DNA of 64,000 bases from Rhizobium redzepovicii (GTDB lineage Bacteria > Pseudomonadota > Alphaproteobacteria > Rhizobiales > Rhizobiaceae): positions 95,813 to 159,812 of the forward strand of contig NZ_JAILYH010000018.1 in NCBI RefSeq assembly GCF_019793435.1, given 5' to 3'. The notes under the pieces are model-generated. The model saw only the letters and a list, made by a program, of their open reading frames with translations, did not search any database and had not been told where the DNA came from. Below are positions 16,785-25,448 of this stretch, piece after piece (positions within the stretch are counted from its first letter, which is position 1; every line of letters begins with the position of its first letter). Both the position numbers and the translations under genes were made by a program.

Positions 16785-17742
16785 CCCATCCAAAATAGCC
16801 CTGTTGTCGTTAACCGGCCTGTTGCTGTCGGGAGTCACGGTCCTGCCGACCGCTCTGGGCAGCTTTGCCGAAGGGCAGCCGCTTACAGTGACGACATCGT
16901 CGATCGCGCCGCCGGCCAAAATGCCGGTCGTCACCAAGGAGTCGATCACGTTCGGCGCCTATGATCCGCATGGAGATCTAGGCGCCTCGCCCGATTCGAA
17001 GATCGAACACCTCTTCCTGCCCTGGGAAGATGTCGATCTGGGCACGCTCGCGGTCGCCGACAATTATGCGCAGGCGCGTGGCCGCACGCTGCTGATCTCG
17101 GTCGAGCCCTGGACCTGGTCACCCGATTGGCGCCAAACCTCGCAGGAACTGCTGCACAGCATCCTGGACGGTTCGCGCGATGCGAACATGGCTGCCGTCT
17201 GCTCGACTGCTGCCGAGCTGAAAAGCCCGGTCATCATTCGCTGGGGACAGGAAATGGACGAAACCGACAGCCAGTTCTCATGGTCGCATTGGCAGGGCGC
17301 CGATTATGTCAAGGCCTATCGGCGGATGGTGGAGGTCTGCAAGGTCCACCTGAAGACGGCCAAATACATGTGGTCACCGAAGGGCAATGAGGGGCTTCAA
17401 GCCTTTTATCCCGGCAATGATGTCGTCGATCTCATCGGGCTCTCGGTCTTTGGTCTGGAACAATACGACAGGTACAAGACTGGCCGTGACCAGACGTTTG
17501 CCGAACACCTTGCGCCCGGATACGCCCGTGTCGCCGGTTACGGCAAGCCCATCATGGTTGCCGAACTCGGCTACGAAGGCGGCGATTCCTTCGTGCGAAA
17601 CTGGGCTGAGAGCGTAACAAAACGCTATCCCCAGTTCCCGGCCCTGAGCGCCGTTATCTACTTCAACGACCGCGAAGTCTATCCGTGGCCGGACGGCTAT
17701 GGCCGCCCCGACTGGCGGGTCGTCCGCGAAAGCATCAATTGA
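16777..17742 (+). CDS. Secreted glycoside hydrolase, GH26-like fold
   Basis: A 321-residue exported glycosidase. The start at 16777 overlaps the glycosyltransferase end by eight bases and is preceded by GGAGGAAA. A signal peptide spans about the first 30 residues. The TIM barrel shows IIRWGQEMDET (acid/base Glu) and IMVAELGYEGGD (nucleophile Glu), the retaining clan A arrangement. A polysaccharide operon often encodes such a periplasmic hydrolase to trim or release the chain. The exact family and bond are uncertain. Confidence 0.82.
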   Translation: MHSPSKIALLSLTGLLLSGVTVLPTALGSFAEGQPLTVTTSSIAPPAKMPVVTKESITFGAYDPHGDLGASPDSKIEHLFLPWEDVDLGTLAVADNYAQARGRTLLISVEPWTWSPDWRQTSQELLHSILDGSRDANMAAVCSTAAELKSPVIIRWGQEMDETDSQFSWSHWQGADYVKAYRRMVEVCKVHLKTAKYMWSPKGNEGLQAFYPGNDVVDLIGLSVFGLEQYDRYKTGRDQTFAEHLAPGYARVAGYGKPIMVAELGYEGGDSFVRNWAESVTKRYPQFPALSAVIYFNDREVYPWPDGYGRPDWRVVRESIN

Positions 17743-17760
17743 ACAACAAGGAACCTCAAC

Positions 17761-18270
17761 ATGTCCAAACTTCAAAAAATGCTCCTGGCCGTGGCCCTGA
17801 CCAGCAGTATCGCCACGGCCGCGTCCGCTGCCGGAACCAATGAGCCCGCGGGGAGCGAGACCGCAAAGCCGATGAGCAGCGCGGAAATCTATCAGCTCTA
17901 CAACCAGAAATCCTGGATGTGGAAAGCCGGTGCCGGCTACTTCTCCACAAAGGCGCGCCGCTTTACCGCCTGGTCGCGGGAAAGCGGCTCGCCGTCTTTC
18001 GGCACGGGCCGTTGGTTCATCACGGAAACGGGTAAACTCTGCTTCAACGCCGACTGGCACGCCAAGACCGGAACGGCGACTGCAATCACCTGCTTCAGCC
18101 ACCGCAAGAAGGGCGGCCTGATCTATCAGAAACGCGAACCGGACGGTGAATGGTACGTTTTCAAGAGCGCACCGGCACAAGCCACCGACGAATTCGCAAA
18201 GCTTCGCCACGGCGACTACGCGAGCTCTCAATTGGGGAGGATTGAGGCGAGCGTCAGTAGGGCCAAGTAA
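17761..18270 (+). CDS. Secreted DUF995 protein
   Basis: A 169-residue protein with a Sec signal (MSKLQKMLLAVALTSSIATA, cleavage near ASAAG). It then has the DUF995 pattern: MSSAEIYQLYNQKSWMWK, GAGYFSTKARRFTAWS, GTGRWFITETGKLCF and a C-terminal basic tail. AAGGA lies eight bases before the ATG, 18 bases after the glycosidase stop. DUF995 proteins occur beside exopolysaccharide genes in rhizobia; their role is unknown, perhaps polymer secretion or modification in the periplasm. Confidence 0.85.
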   Translation: MSKLQKMLLAVALTSSIATAASAAGTNEPAGSETAKPMSSAEIYQLYNQKSWMWKAGAGYFSTKARRFTAWSRESGSPSFGTGRWFITETGKLCFNADWHAKTGTATAITCFSHRKKGGLIYQKREPDGEWYVFKSAPAQATDEFAKLRHGDYASSQLGRIEASVSRAK

Positions 18271-18282
18271 AGGCGAAGCAGG

Positions 18283-18347
18283 GGGTTGCGCGCGGCCGAG
18301 GCGCCATCTGTGTCCTTGTAGGAGCCGATGCCTGCGCGCAACCCTTT
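18283..18347 (+). terminator. Long-stem hairpin after the exopolysaccharide operon
   Basis: GGGTTGCGCGC at 18283-18293 pairs perfectly with GCGCGCAACCC at 18334-18344, followed by TTTC. The 40-base loop is longer than in a classical intrinsic terminator, so this is only a candidate end of the operon. Confidence 0.45.
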
Positions 18348-18761
18348 CATAAAAGATCGCGAAGCGCCTTCAAAATCAAAGAGGCGGCGAACGGACACTC
18401 GGGTGTCCCGTCGACTGTTCCGATTAATATCGCGATAGTGTTCAATTGAGCAATGGCACCGCAGGCAGAGCCTGGAAGGGCGCAACCGACGACGCTGATC
18501 CGCAGGGGGCAAACCAGAACCGCCGATCGCGATGTTGCGTGGCAGGCCGCCGGCAAGAACGGCTTCAACCATCGATTTGGCGCCGCGCAGGTCCCGGACT
18601 TTCTGCTCGAAGGCCTCGTCAACGTTGCCTCGCCCAACAAATGAGCAGCCGCCGGGTTATGGCAAGTCCAGGCGAAAAGTGCTCCGCATCAGTGAGAAAC
18701 CGGAAGGAACCCCTTGCACGCGTGAAACGTTTCGTCCCGCATCTTTGATGGAGACAGCACC
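18348..18761. other. Stretch without a recognisable gene
   Basis: About 410 bases upstream of the NmrA-like gene. Several short frames exist on both strands (for example one ending AAQVPDFLLEGLVNVASPNK at 18644), but none has a start signal plus family resemblance. It may be a degraded gene. Confidence 0.4.
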
Positions 18762-19631
18762 ATGTACATTGTTGTCGGCGGGACGGGCCACGTCGGCTTC
18801 GGCGTGGCGAAGACGCTTCTCGACGAGGGCGAGGCCGTCACCGTCGTCACGCGAAACCCTGATAAGGCCGCCGCTTGGCGCCAGCAGGGCGCGAAGGTCG
18901 CGCTCGTCGACGTCCACGACGTAGCCTCGATGCGGGAGGCGTTCCGCCAAGAGAAGCGGGCCTTCCTACTTAACCCGAACGCGGACGTATCGAGCGACAC
19001 GGATCGGGAGGAACGCGAGACCGTGCGCTGCCTGCTTCAGGCGATTGAAGGGTCCGGACTCGAGAAGGTGGTGGCGCACTCAACCATGGGCGCGCAGCCG
19101 GGCGAGGAATGCGGCGATCTCAACGTCCTTTACGAACTGGAATTGGGCCTGAGGAACCAGCCAATTCCTGCCAGTATCATCCGCGCAGCTTACTTCTACA
19201 GCAATTGGGATGCGATGGTGGGATCCGTCACGAAGGACGGGGTGCTATCGACCATGCTCCCCGCCGACCTCAAGCTGCCGATGGTCGCGCCGGAGGATCT
19301 AGGAAAGGTGGCCGCGCAGCTATTGCAGGCGCCGGTCGAACAGATCGGCACATATCCCGTAGAGGGGCCGAACCGGTACTCCCCTAATGATGTCGCCGCG
19401 GCCTTCGCAGGCGCTCTCGGCCGGACCGTTCGCGTCGACGTGATCCCGCGCGAAAGCTGGCAAGACGCATTTCGCGGCTTTGGCTTCTCCGACGCAGCGG
19501 CTCGGTCATATGCAAGGATGACGGCTCTCACCGCCGATGGTCCCGAGTATCCCGAGAATCCTATTCGCGGCTCGATCTCGCTCCAAACCTACATAAGCAA
19601 ACTCGTTCTGGCTCATCCTGACGCCTCCTGA
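18762..19631 (+). CDS. NmrA-like NAD(P)-binding protein
   Basis: A 289-residue atypical SDR. It opens with MYIVVGGTGHVGFGVAKTLL (GxxGxxG dinucleotide motif), followed by TVVTRNPDKAAAW and VVAHSTMGAQPGE. The active-site YxxxK of classical SDRs is absent, as usual in NmrA/TMR-type proteins that sense the NADP/NADPH ratio or reduce small molecules. GGAG precedes the ATG by eight bases. It is monocistronic. A truncated relative lies at 63316. Confidence 0.85.
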   Translation: MYIVVGGTGHVGFGVAKTLLDEGEAVTVVTRNPDKAAAWRQQGAKVALVDVHDVASMREAFRQEKRAFLLNPNADVSSDTDREERETVRCLLQAIEGSGLEKVVAHSTMGAQPGEECGDLNVLYELELGLRNQPIPASIIRAAYFYSNWDAMVGSVTKDGVLSTMLPADLKLPMVAPEDLGKVAAQLLQAPVEQIGTYPVEGPNRYSPNDVAAAFAGALGRTVRVDVIPRESWQDAFRGFGFSDAAARSYARMTALTADGPEYPENPIRGSISLQTYISKLVLAHPDAS

Positions 19632-19939
19632 TGGGAGGAAGGAATCCGATTTCGGTTCGAGCTGCAACTCGAGAGGCTGGGCAAATTCTACTGCCATTGT
19701 CACCGAGATGGGTGTTCTCGCGCATGAGAGACCATGGCGGCAGGCCAACAGGAACGGCTGCTCTACATGTTGAAGACATCAGCAAAGCTCATTGGAATTC
19801 GACGACACCATCAAATGGGATAGGGCGCTCCGATTTGCGGTTCGCTGACGCAATTCACTTGCCAGGAACAACGCGCTTCCGATTGGCGTTATTGGTCGTG
19901 GCGATGAAGCTTCCTTTTGATCGATGCTCGAACATCACG
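19632..19939. other. Stretch without a recognisable gene
   Basis: About 300 bases between the NmrA-like gene and a cluster of gene fragments. One frame stays open but shows no family resemblance. Confidence 0.4.
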
Positions 19940-20058
19940 ATGAACCTCGGACTTAACAACAGACGTGTTCTCGTGACGGGGGGCAACTCTGGTCTCGGCG
20001 CGGCGATCTCTAGGGCCTTCGCCGCCGAGGGTGCACGAGTTGCAATAAACTACCTGGG
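19940..20058 (+). pseudogene. SDR N-terminal fragment
   Basis: It reads MNLGLNNRRVLVTGGNSGLG, then AAISRAFAAEGARVAINYLG: the first beta-alpha-beta unit of a classical short-chain dehydrogenase with an intact TGGNSGLG cofactor motif. The match ends abruptly at about 20058, where glycosidase-like sequence begins. A C-terminal SDR fragment at 23009-23230 has the same orientation and could be the other half. Confidence 0.75.
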
Positions 20059-20060
20059 TA

Positions 20061-20660
20061 CAAATCGACGTCTATGGCGAACTGATCGACACTCTGAATG
20101 CTGCGCGCGATGCCGAACTGCAGCCGCAAGAGGAGGCGTGGCGGCTGCAAAAGGTGCTGCTCGCTCACCTGATGACTGCGTGGCAAACGCTGGATCGGGG
20201 CATCTGGGAAGTCGGGGGGCCGGCGCGGGCATTCAGCCCTCGCGCATGATGGCTTGGGTGGCATTCGACCGAGCCTTCATCTGCACCGAGCGGCATGGTC
20301 TTGAAGGCCCTGTCGCGGAGTGGCGTGAGATGCGCCAGCAAATTCATGCCGAGATCTGTTCCAAAGGCTTCGATGAGAAAAAGAACAGCTTTGTGCAATA
20401 CTAAGGCGGTGACACGCTCGATGCGAGCCTGTTGCTGATGCCACAGGTTGGCTTTTTGCCAGCCGACGACCCGCGCGTCATTGGTACAATCGCCGCGGTG
20501 GAGCGGGAGCTTCTGCAGGGTGGGCTCGTTATGCGCTACTCCACGAACGAGACCGACGATGGGGTCGGCGGCCGGGAAGGCGCATTCCTGGCGTGCAGCT
20601 TCTGGCTGGCTGATGCCTATGTGCTCACTGGTCGCCGGCAGGATGCACAAAGGTTGTTCG
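20061..20660 (+). pseudogene. GH15 (glucoamylase/trehalase-like) C-terminal fragment
   Basis: It starts QIDVYGELIDTLNAARDAEL and QPQEEAWRLQKVLLAHLM, shifts frame near 20240 into MMAWVAFDRAFICTERHGLE, hits an in-frame TAA at 20402, then continues DTLDASLLLMPQVGFLPADD, then EGAFLACSFWLADAYVLTGR. These are the conserved last blocks of bacterial GH15 proteins, including the catalytic-base region EGAFLACSFWLAD. A frameshift, a stop and a missing N-terminal two-thirds make it dead. Confidence 0.8.
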
Positions 20661-20672
20661 ACCCCTCCGTCG

Positions 20673-20890
20673 GGCGCTGTCCAAGGTGGGCGCGCTCGGC
20701 GACCGATCCTCAAAGGCCAGAGATGTGTTGCTGGGTGTCGGTAGGATGGCAAGCAAGGTTTCCGATAGTATAGGCTCAAAATCACCCTCTGCGCCAGAAC
20801 CAAAACAACGGTGCAACGGCGCTCAGCACAATGATAGCCCACGCAAACGGATTTCCCAGGTCCAATTCAGCTCTGGCATGAAACTTTCGT
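20673..20890. pseudogene. Possible CorA magnesium-transporter fragments
   Basis: On the minus strand, 20782-20890 reads MPELNWTW then, after a one-base shift, NPFAWAIIVLSAVAPLFWFW and RRG with a stop. This resembles the C-terminal membrane helix and tail of CorA proteins. On the plus strand, about 20673-20770 reads ALSKVGALGDRSSKARDVLL, similar to the helical region before the CorA membrane segments. Opposite orientations suggest rearranged pieces. The evidence is short matches only. Confidence 0.4.
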
Positions 20891-20897
20891 GTTGATC

Positions 20898-21518
20898 CTA
20901 CTGCCGCGATAGGAGAAGTTTTGTGCCGAAGCCGATGAACACGGTCGCCACACCGACATCAATCTTGCGCTTTGCCCTGAGATAGCCGGCGGCCACCGCT
21001 GGATGGGTAATCAGGCTGATCAGGCAGGTGTAGTAGATGGTTGAGATCATCATCATCTCGGCAATTGCAGCCGCGCCGTAATAGAAGGGTGTGCCCGCCG
21101 GCATTGTCGCGGCGAAAAGCGACGCGACGAAAAGCGCTGTTTTCGGATTGGCAAGGTTAGTCGCAAGACCCATGCGATAAGCTGTGGCTAATGGTACTTC
21201 AATGCACGCCGGCAAAATGTCCGCATCGCCGCCGCGTGCTTTCCGTACGTCGAGGAAGAGTTTCAGCCCGAGCCAAACAAGGTAGAGCCCGCCGGCGAAT
21301 TTCAGAGCCAGATAGGCAAACGGAGCGGCCTGAAACAACACGTTGATGCCCAACCATCCCGCCAGGCCCCAAGCGAACGTCCCAGTGACGGTACCGCAAG
21401 CCGCGGTGAGCGCAACCTTGCGTGTCGATGTCAGGCAATAGCGGATGGACAGCAGCGTGTTTGGTCCGGGCGTCATGGAGGCGATGGCCCAGATTGCCGC
21501 AACTGAAAGGAAAAACAT
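20898..21518 (-). CDS. LysE/RhtB-family amino-acid exporter
   Basis: A 206-residue inner-membrane protein, the usual family length when started at 21518 (MFFLSVAAIWAIASMTPGPN). It has the family motif TPGPNTLLSIRY in the first helix and GLATNLANPKTALFVAS in the fourth, with about six hydrophobic segments. It probably exports an amino acid or a similar small metabolite. It is downstream of, and on the same strand as, the class III cyclase gene, with a gap of about 90 bases. Confidence 0.9.
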   Translation of the reverse strand: MFFLSVAAIWAIASMTPGPNTLLSIRYCLTSTRKVALTAACGTVTGTFAWGLAGWLGINVLFQAAPFAYLALKFAGGLYLVWLGLKLFLDVRKARGGDADILPACIEVPLATAYRMGLATNLANPKTALFVASLFAATMPAGTPFYYGAAAIAEMMMISTIYYTCLISLITHPAVAAGYLRAKRKIDVGVATVFIGFGTKLLLSRQ

Positions 21519-21608
21519 GCGATCCTCGATTTCGCTTGTGGCAGCTGTGCGCCTTGGTTGAGCCGCAGGTAAAGACAATAAACGCGGCAGCTTCTGTGTT
21601 TGATAATT

Positions 21609-22547
21609 CTACCTGCCCGGTCCCGCGAGCATCAGACGCGCCAAGTCACAAAATTGTCCTTGGGGATATCTGGCAAGGTAGGCTTCGATCATTGCAGCAT
21701 TCCCATCACTGCGTACCGTGTCCCAGAAGGCAACTTCGACCGCCAGCTCTTCCGTCGACGGCTTGCCGTTTTCAAGGCGAGCCTGCGCCAGATCGACAAA
21801 CTTGCCGTTCGGATATCGCGTCAAATACTGTCGGTACTCATTGGGGTCATTGCTTTCCCGTACAGAGTCCCAGTAAGCAATCTCGACCTGCTGCATGTCG
21901 TCGGGGGTTCGGTAATCGGTCGGTATCGGTTCGGCATGCTGTACCCAAGTGCCTTTGTCGCTCCCATCGTCGAGATACGGGAAGCGGGGCTCGGGTCCAT
22001 CGATGATCGGGTCTGCCTCCCGGTCGAACTGCACCCGGAAGACCCTCAGCGGTCTTGCGATGTTTTTAAATGTCTGCTCACCAAGATCTTCGAACGTCGC
22101 GTCGACACGATCCCGCAGGTGGTCTCTGACACCGCGGGTGACGCAGATGCCGCCGACATCCGCCATGCCTTCCAACCGAGCCGCGATATTTACACCATCG
22201 CCAAAGATATTCCCGTTCTTGACTAGAATGTCGCCGACGTTAATGCCGATACGAAAATTCATGCGCTCTTCGTCAGGTAAAGCTTGGTTGGCGCGCCAGA
22301 TAGATTGCTGCATTGCAACGGCGGCATTGAACGCGAGCACGATCGATGGGAATTCAGCAAGAACGCTGTCACCAGCCGTCCCGAAGATTTCCCCCTTTGC
22401 CCGTTCGATGATGCCGTCGACGATCGTGCGATGCGAAGTCAGAGTAGCCAGAGTCCGCTCCTCGTTTACATGCATGAGCCGGGAATAACCCTCCACGTCG
22501 GCAGCGAGGATGGCGGCTAGCTTTCGATCAAGAGGAGGAGCTTCCAT
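21609..22547 (-). CDS. Class III adenylate/guanylate cyclase-like protein
   Basis: A 312-residue protein. The N-terminal cyclase homology domain (about residues 5-170) shows the two metal-binding aspartates (LAADVEGYSRLM and TAGDSVLAEF), RIGINVGDILV and the GDGVNIAARLE dimer segment. The C-terminal part has two related blocks, EIAYWDSVRESNDPNEYRQY and VAFWDTVRSDGNAAMIEAYL, each followed by LxRYPxGxF-DLA. This matches repeats seen in rhizobial cyclases and caspase-like proteins. Start 22547 (MEAPPLDRKLAAIL) fits the family but lacks a clear ribosome site. It probably makes cAMP. Confidence 0.85.
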   Translation of the reverse strand: MEAPPLDRKLAAILAADVEGYSRLMHVNEERTLATLTSHRTIVDGIIERAKGEIFGTAGDSVLAEFPSIVLAFNAAVAMQQSIWRANQALPDEERMNFRIGINVGDILVKNGNIFGDGVNIAARLEGMADVGGICVTRGVRDHLRDRVDATFEDLGEQTFKNIARPLRVFRVQFDREADPIIDGPEPRFPYLDDGSDKGTWVQHAEPIPTDYRTPDDMQQVEIAYWDSVRESNDPNEYRQYLTRYPNGKFVDLAQARLENGKPSTEELAVEVAFWDTVRSDGNAAMIEAYLARYPQGQFCDLARLMLAGPGR

Positions 22548-23008
22548 GCGCGTGTCCAAAGTGGCCTCTCCGCAAAGAAAGGCCGGCGAGAGCTTTTGTT
22601 CCCTTGGCCTCGGTGATGCTGATACCATACCTTGATGCCCGGCCGAAAAACACATCGGTCTGGTGTGCCTCCCGAAAGATGCATAAGCAACATCACATAA
22701 TCGGCGCGATAGGGTACTGGCGAGTGTGCCACAGAGGCGGATGTTTTCTCAACCGGGCGCGAAGGGAGACACGTACAGTACATTCCTATATCTATGGAAA
22801 ATAGTTGAAGTGACTGCGGAGAGAGAAAGCCACGCTGGTTTCAAACTTCGGGATCGCCGGCAGAACAACCGTCTAGCGGAACGCCCATTGCGCGGAGTGT
22901 TTGCCCACTCTCCCGGAGGGATATGCAGGAGCGAACTCAAAGGTGGGGATAAGACCTGGGACAAGGTCACAGTGAGCGAAGCTTGAGTTGTAATTGACTG
23001 CAACTGAG
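22548..23008. other. Stretch without a recognisable gene
   Basis: About 460 bases upstream of the cyclase gene; presumably contains its promoter. No coding signal, repeat or RNA gene is recognised. Confidence 0.4.
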
Positions 23009-23230
23009 TTCGAGATCCCGCCTGCTTCCAAGGGAGCGCTGGAGACATTGACACTGGCGCTGGCCCCTGAAGTTGCAACGCTCGGGATTACCGTCAATGC
23101 CGTGCTGCCGGGTGTGAAAGAAACCGATATGAATGCCGAATAGCTGGCCTCGCCGGACACGCGCGCCGGCGCGGAAGCGCTGTCGGTCTTCTCAAGTGTC
23201 GGACAGGCGGAGGACGTCGCCCACGTCATG
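23009..23230 (+). pseudogene. SDR C-terminal fragment
   Basis: The reading KGALETLTLALAPEVATLGI, then TVNAVLPGVKETDMNAE, an in-frame TAG near 23142, then LASPDTRA and VGQAEDVAHVML is the C-terminal third of a classical SDR (catalytic Lys region through the substrate loop). A Trp codon is expected where the stop lies. No N-terminal part is adjacent; a matching N-terminal fragment is at 19940-20058. Confidence 0.78.
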
Positions 23231-23354
23231 CTCCCGCGCAGAAGTGCAGGAAGCTGGAAACCTTCCCAATACACATCGGCGGATTTCCCGCACGGCGCCC
23301 GATGTGGGCGCCGCATACTAAGATGGCACGAGGGGTGGGGTTTGAAGGCTCGAC

Positions 23355-24650
23355 CTAGATTTGGTCGCGCAAAGACTTGAAAGCTATCCGCAGCTCCGAG
23401 GTAAACAGCTCCGGCTGCTCCCAGGCTGCGAAGTGCCCACCCCTAGGTAGCCGATTGTAGTGGATCAGCTTTGGGTATGCTTTTTCGGCCCAGCTTTGTG
23501 GCGCCTGGTATATCTCGTCCGGAAAAGCGCTGACAGCGACCGGGATTTTGATGCCACGCGGATCAAAGAAACCGCCAGACGGGAAATGCGCGTTGGCCCA
23601 ATAGAGTCGTGCTGACGAAATCGCAGTGTTCGTAAGCCAATAAAGGGTGATATTGTCTAGGACGTCGTCTGGCGTAAGGCCTTCATGTTCGCCATCGAAA
23701 GACCTTGCGATCATTCGGTAGCTCCGGATGTCATGATCCAGCATCCAGGCCGCGAGCCCGATCGGCGAGTCTACGATTCCATAGAGGGTCTGTGGCCGGT
23801 TGTTCATCTCAATCGCGTAGCCAAGCCCATTCTTGTTGAAATCGTCGAGCTGATCGTAGGCCCGCTTCTCGTCTGCTGAGAGATTGGAAGGTGGAATGCC
23901 GGCGGCAAGCGCCTTGGTTATCTCGGTAGGGACGGTAGCCGCCATGTTGGTATGGATACCGAGGAGCCCCGCGGGCTCCTGCACCGCCATCAGTTCTGTG
24001 ACGGCATTGCCCCAATCGCCACCTTGGGCCACATATTTTGAATAGCCGAGGCGTTGCATTAGAACAGCCCATGCTTTGGCAATTCGGGGTGGCGTCCACT
24101 CCGCGTTCCTGGGTTTGGCGGAGAATCCATAGCCCGGCAGAGAAGGAATGATCACATGAAAGGCATCAGCTTCGGTGCCACCGAAGGCGGTCGGATCGGT
24201 GAGGGGTTTTATGATTTTCATCTGTTCGATAACCGATCCAGGCCAGCCATGGGTGATGATTATCGGCAGCGCATTTTCGTGCTTCGACTTGACATGAATG
24301 AAATGGATGTCGAGGCCGTCAATCTCTGTGAGGAACTGTGGAAGGGAACTAAGCCGAGCTTCGACCTTTCGCCAGTCATGGGTCTTCCAATGGTTGGCGA
24401 GCTTCTTAATCGTGTCGAGCCTGACGCCCTGGCTGTCGTCTGTGACGTTTTCCTCGTCCGGCCAACGGGTGGCGGCAACGCGTCGATGGAGATCGGCCAG
24501 CTGATCCTTGGACGCGGTGAACTTGAAGGGTCGGAACCCAGACACGGTACCGGTCTCTGCGAACGCTTCGGGAAAGACCCCGATAGCGCTGGCGGACGCA
24601 GCGACTGCAAGCAGTGTTCGACGGGTTATTTTTGACTCTACTCGGGACAT
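23355..24650 (-). CDS. Exported epoxide hydrolase (EHN-domain type), copy 1
   Basis: A 431-residue alpha/beta hydrolase with the N-terminal EHN lid segment (FRPFKFTASKDQLADLHRRV, ATRWPDEENV). The active-site parts are HGWPGS (oxyanion), GGDWGNAVTE with the nucleophilic Asp, and RGGHFAAWEQPE with the catalytic His. The start at 24650 follows GAGGAGG and gives a Tat-type signal (SKITRRTLLAVAASASAIG). It should open epoxides to diols in the periplasm. Paralogues lie at 27529 and 50484. A copy of the island motif lies 69 bases upstream. Confidence 0.87.
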   Translation of the reverse strand: MSRVESKITRRTLLAVAASASAIGVFPEAFAETGTVSGFRPFKFTASKDQLADLHRRVAATRWPDEENVTDDSQGVRLDTIKKLANHWKTHDWRKVEARLSSLPQFLTEIDGLDIHFIHVKSKHENALPIIITHGWPGSVIEQMKIIKPLTDPTAFGGTEADAFHVIIPSLPGYGFSAKPRNAEWTPPRIAKAWAVLMQRLGYSKYVAQGGDWGNAVTELMAVQEPAGLLGIHTNMAATVPTEITKALAAGIPPSNLSADEKRAYDQLDDFNKNGLGYAIEMNNRPQTLYGIVDSPIGLAAWMLDHDIRSYRMIARSFDGEHEGLTPDDVLDNITLYWLTNTAISSARLYWANAHFPSGGFFDPRGIKIPVAVSAFPDEIYQAPQSWAEKAYPKLIHYNRLPRGGHFAAWEQPELFTSELRIAFKSLRDQI

Positions 24651-24718
24651 GGCGTCCTCCTCGCTCGTGCGCTGTTCTTTGACGAGGAGGAAATTCGCAC
24701 TGAAGGCCTTCTGCAACA

Positions 24719-24745
24719 ATTGCACCAAGGTATGCACAACACCTT
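24719..24745. promoter_or_regulatory. Island motif site 1 (ahead of epoxide hydrolase 1)
   Basis: ATTGCACCAAGGTATGC at 24719-24735 overlaps a perfect inverted repeat ACCAAGG-N11-CCTTGGT at 24724-24748. It belongs to the recurring 17-base motif described in the findings. Confidence 0.6.
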
Positions 24746-24769
24746 GGTATTGGCTGGTTCCTCCGACTG

Positions 24770-25185
24770 TCGCCTCTTCGGCGGCTGGTACGGAGAAGTG
24801 CATGGTAACGCACGACCCCTGATTAGGCTCAGCCAAAGCTGCCCACCATGACTCTCAATGATGGAGCGACAGACTGAAAGACCGACTTTCACCCTCGTCG
24901 GAACGTCGCCGAAACCGGACACGATATGATGGGCATCCTACTCCGGCTTATCGCAATCATGCTCTGGAGATCGAGGCCGTTTAGTCCTGGCATATTCACG
25001 TCGAGCCAGGCAGCAGGGAGAGGCCAGAACCGGTGCTTCGAGAAAACTTTGCGCGGAATCAAAATGCAGCGGAGCCACCCGGCGGAGCCAATCAGCAGCT
25101 CCAGCGATTCTCGCACGGAAATATCGTCATCAACGACGAAAACTGTCGGTCGATCCTGATCGCTTGGGTTCAAAGTGGTCACCGT
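24770..25185 (-). pseudogene. Chimeric two-component remnant: FixJ-type receiver joined to histidine-kinase tail
   Basis: Reading leftward from 25185: PTVFVVDDDISVRESLELLI (receiver acidic pocket), a frameshift, then LDVNMPGLNGLDLQ (phosphoacceptor Asp), a further shift and SGFGDVPTRV. Sequence then changes directly to VGLSVCRSIIESHGGQLW, the G2-box tail of a histidine kinase, and ends frameshifted. So a receiver and a kinase C-terminus have been fused by deletion and both are broken. It sits between epoxide hydrolase 1 and the LysR gene. Confidence 0.72.
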
Positions 25186-25332
25186 GGAGGTCATCCGGTA
25201 CATGTGCTCTCCCAAAGCGCTGTCAGGTCGTCGCCAACTTCCCGAAAAAGGTATCTGAAACGTGGCTTAGCGACAAACTCATCAGTTCGCTTAGCAAGCC
25301 TGGACAGAATGAGCAGTCCAGCGGGTAAGTCC

Positions 25333-25349
25333 ATTGTACGATGGTATCG
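25333..25349 (+). promoter_or_regulatory. Island motif site 2 (ahead of the LysR gene)
   Basis: ATTGTACGATGGTATCG lies 100 bases upstream of the LysR ATG, consistent with autoregulation if the LysR protein is the binder. Confidence 0.6.
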
Positions 25350-25448
25350 GGCCTGAAGGGTCGCGCGTCACCTGCTTGTTGGGTAGAAGGCCGGTGACCG
25401 GCAACTTCGCGCGGGTCGCCGGTGCCTAGAGCGGGTCGGGAGCAGATA

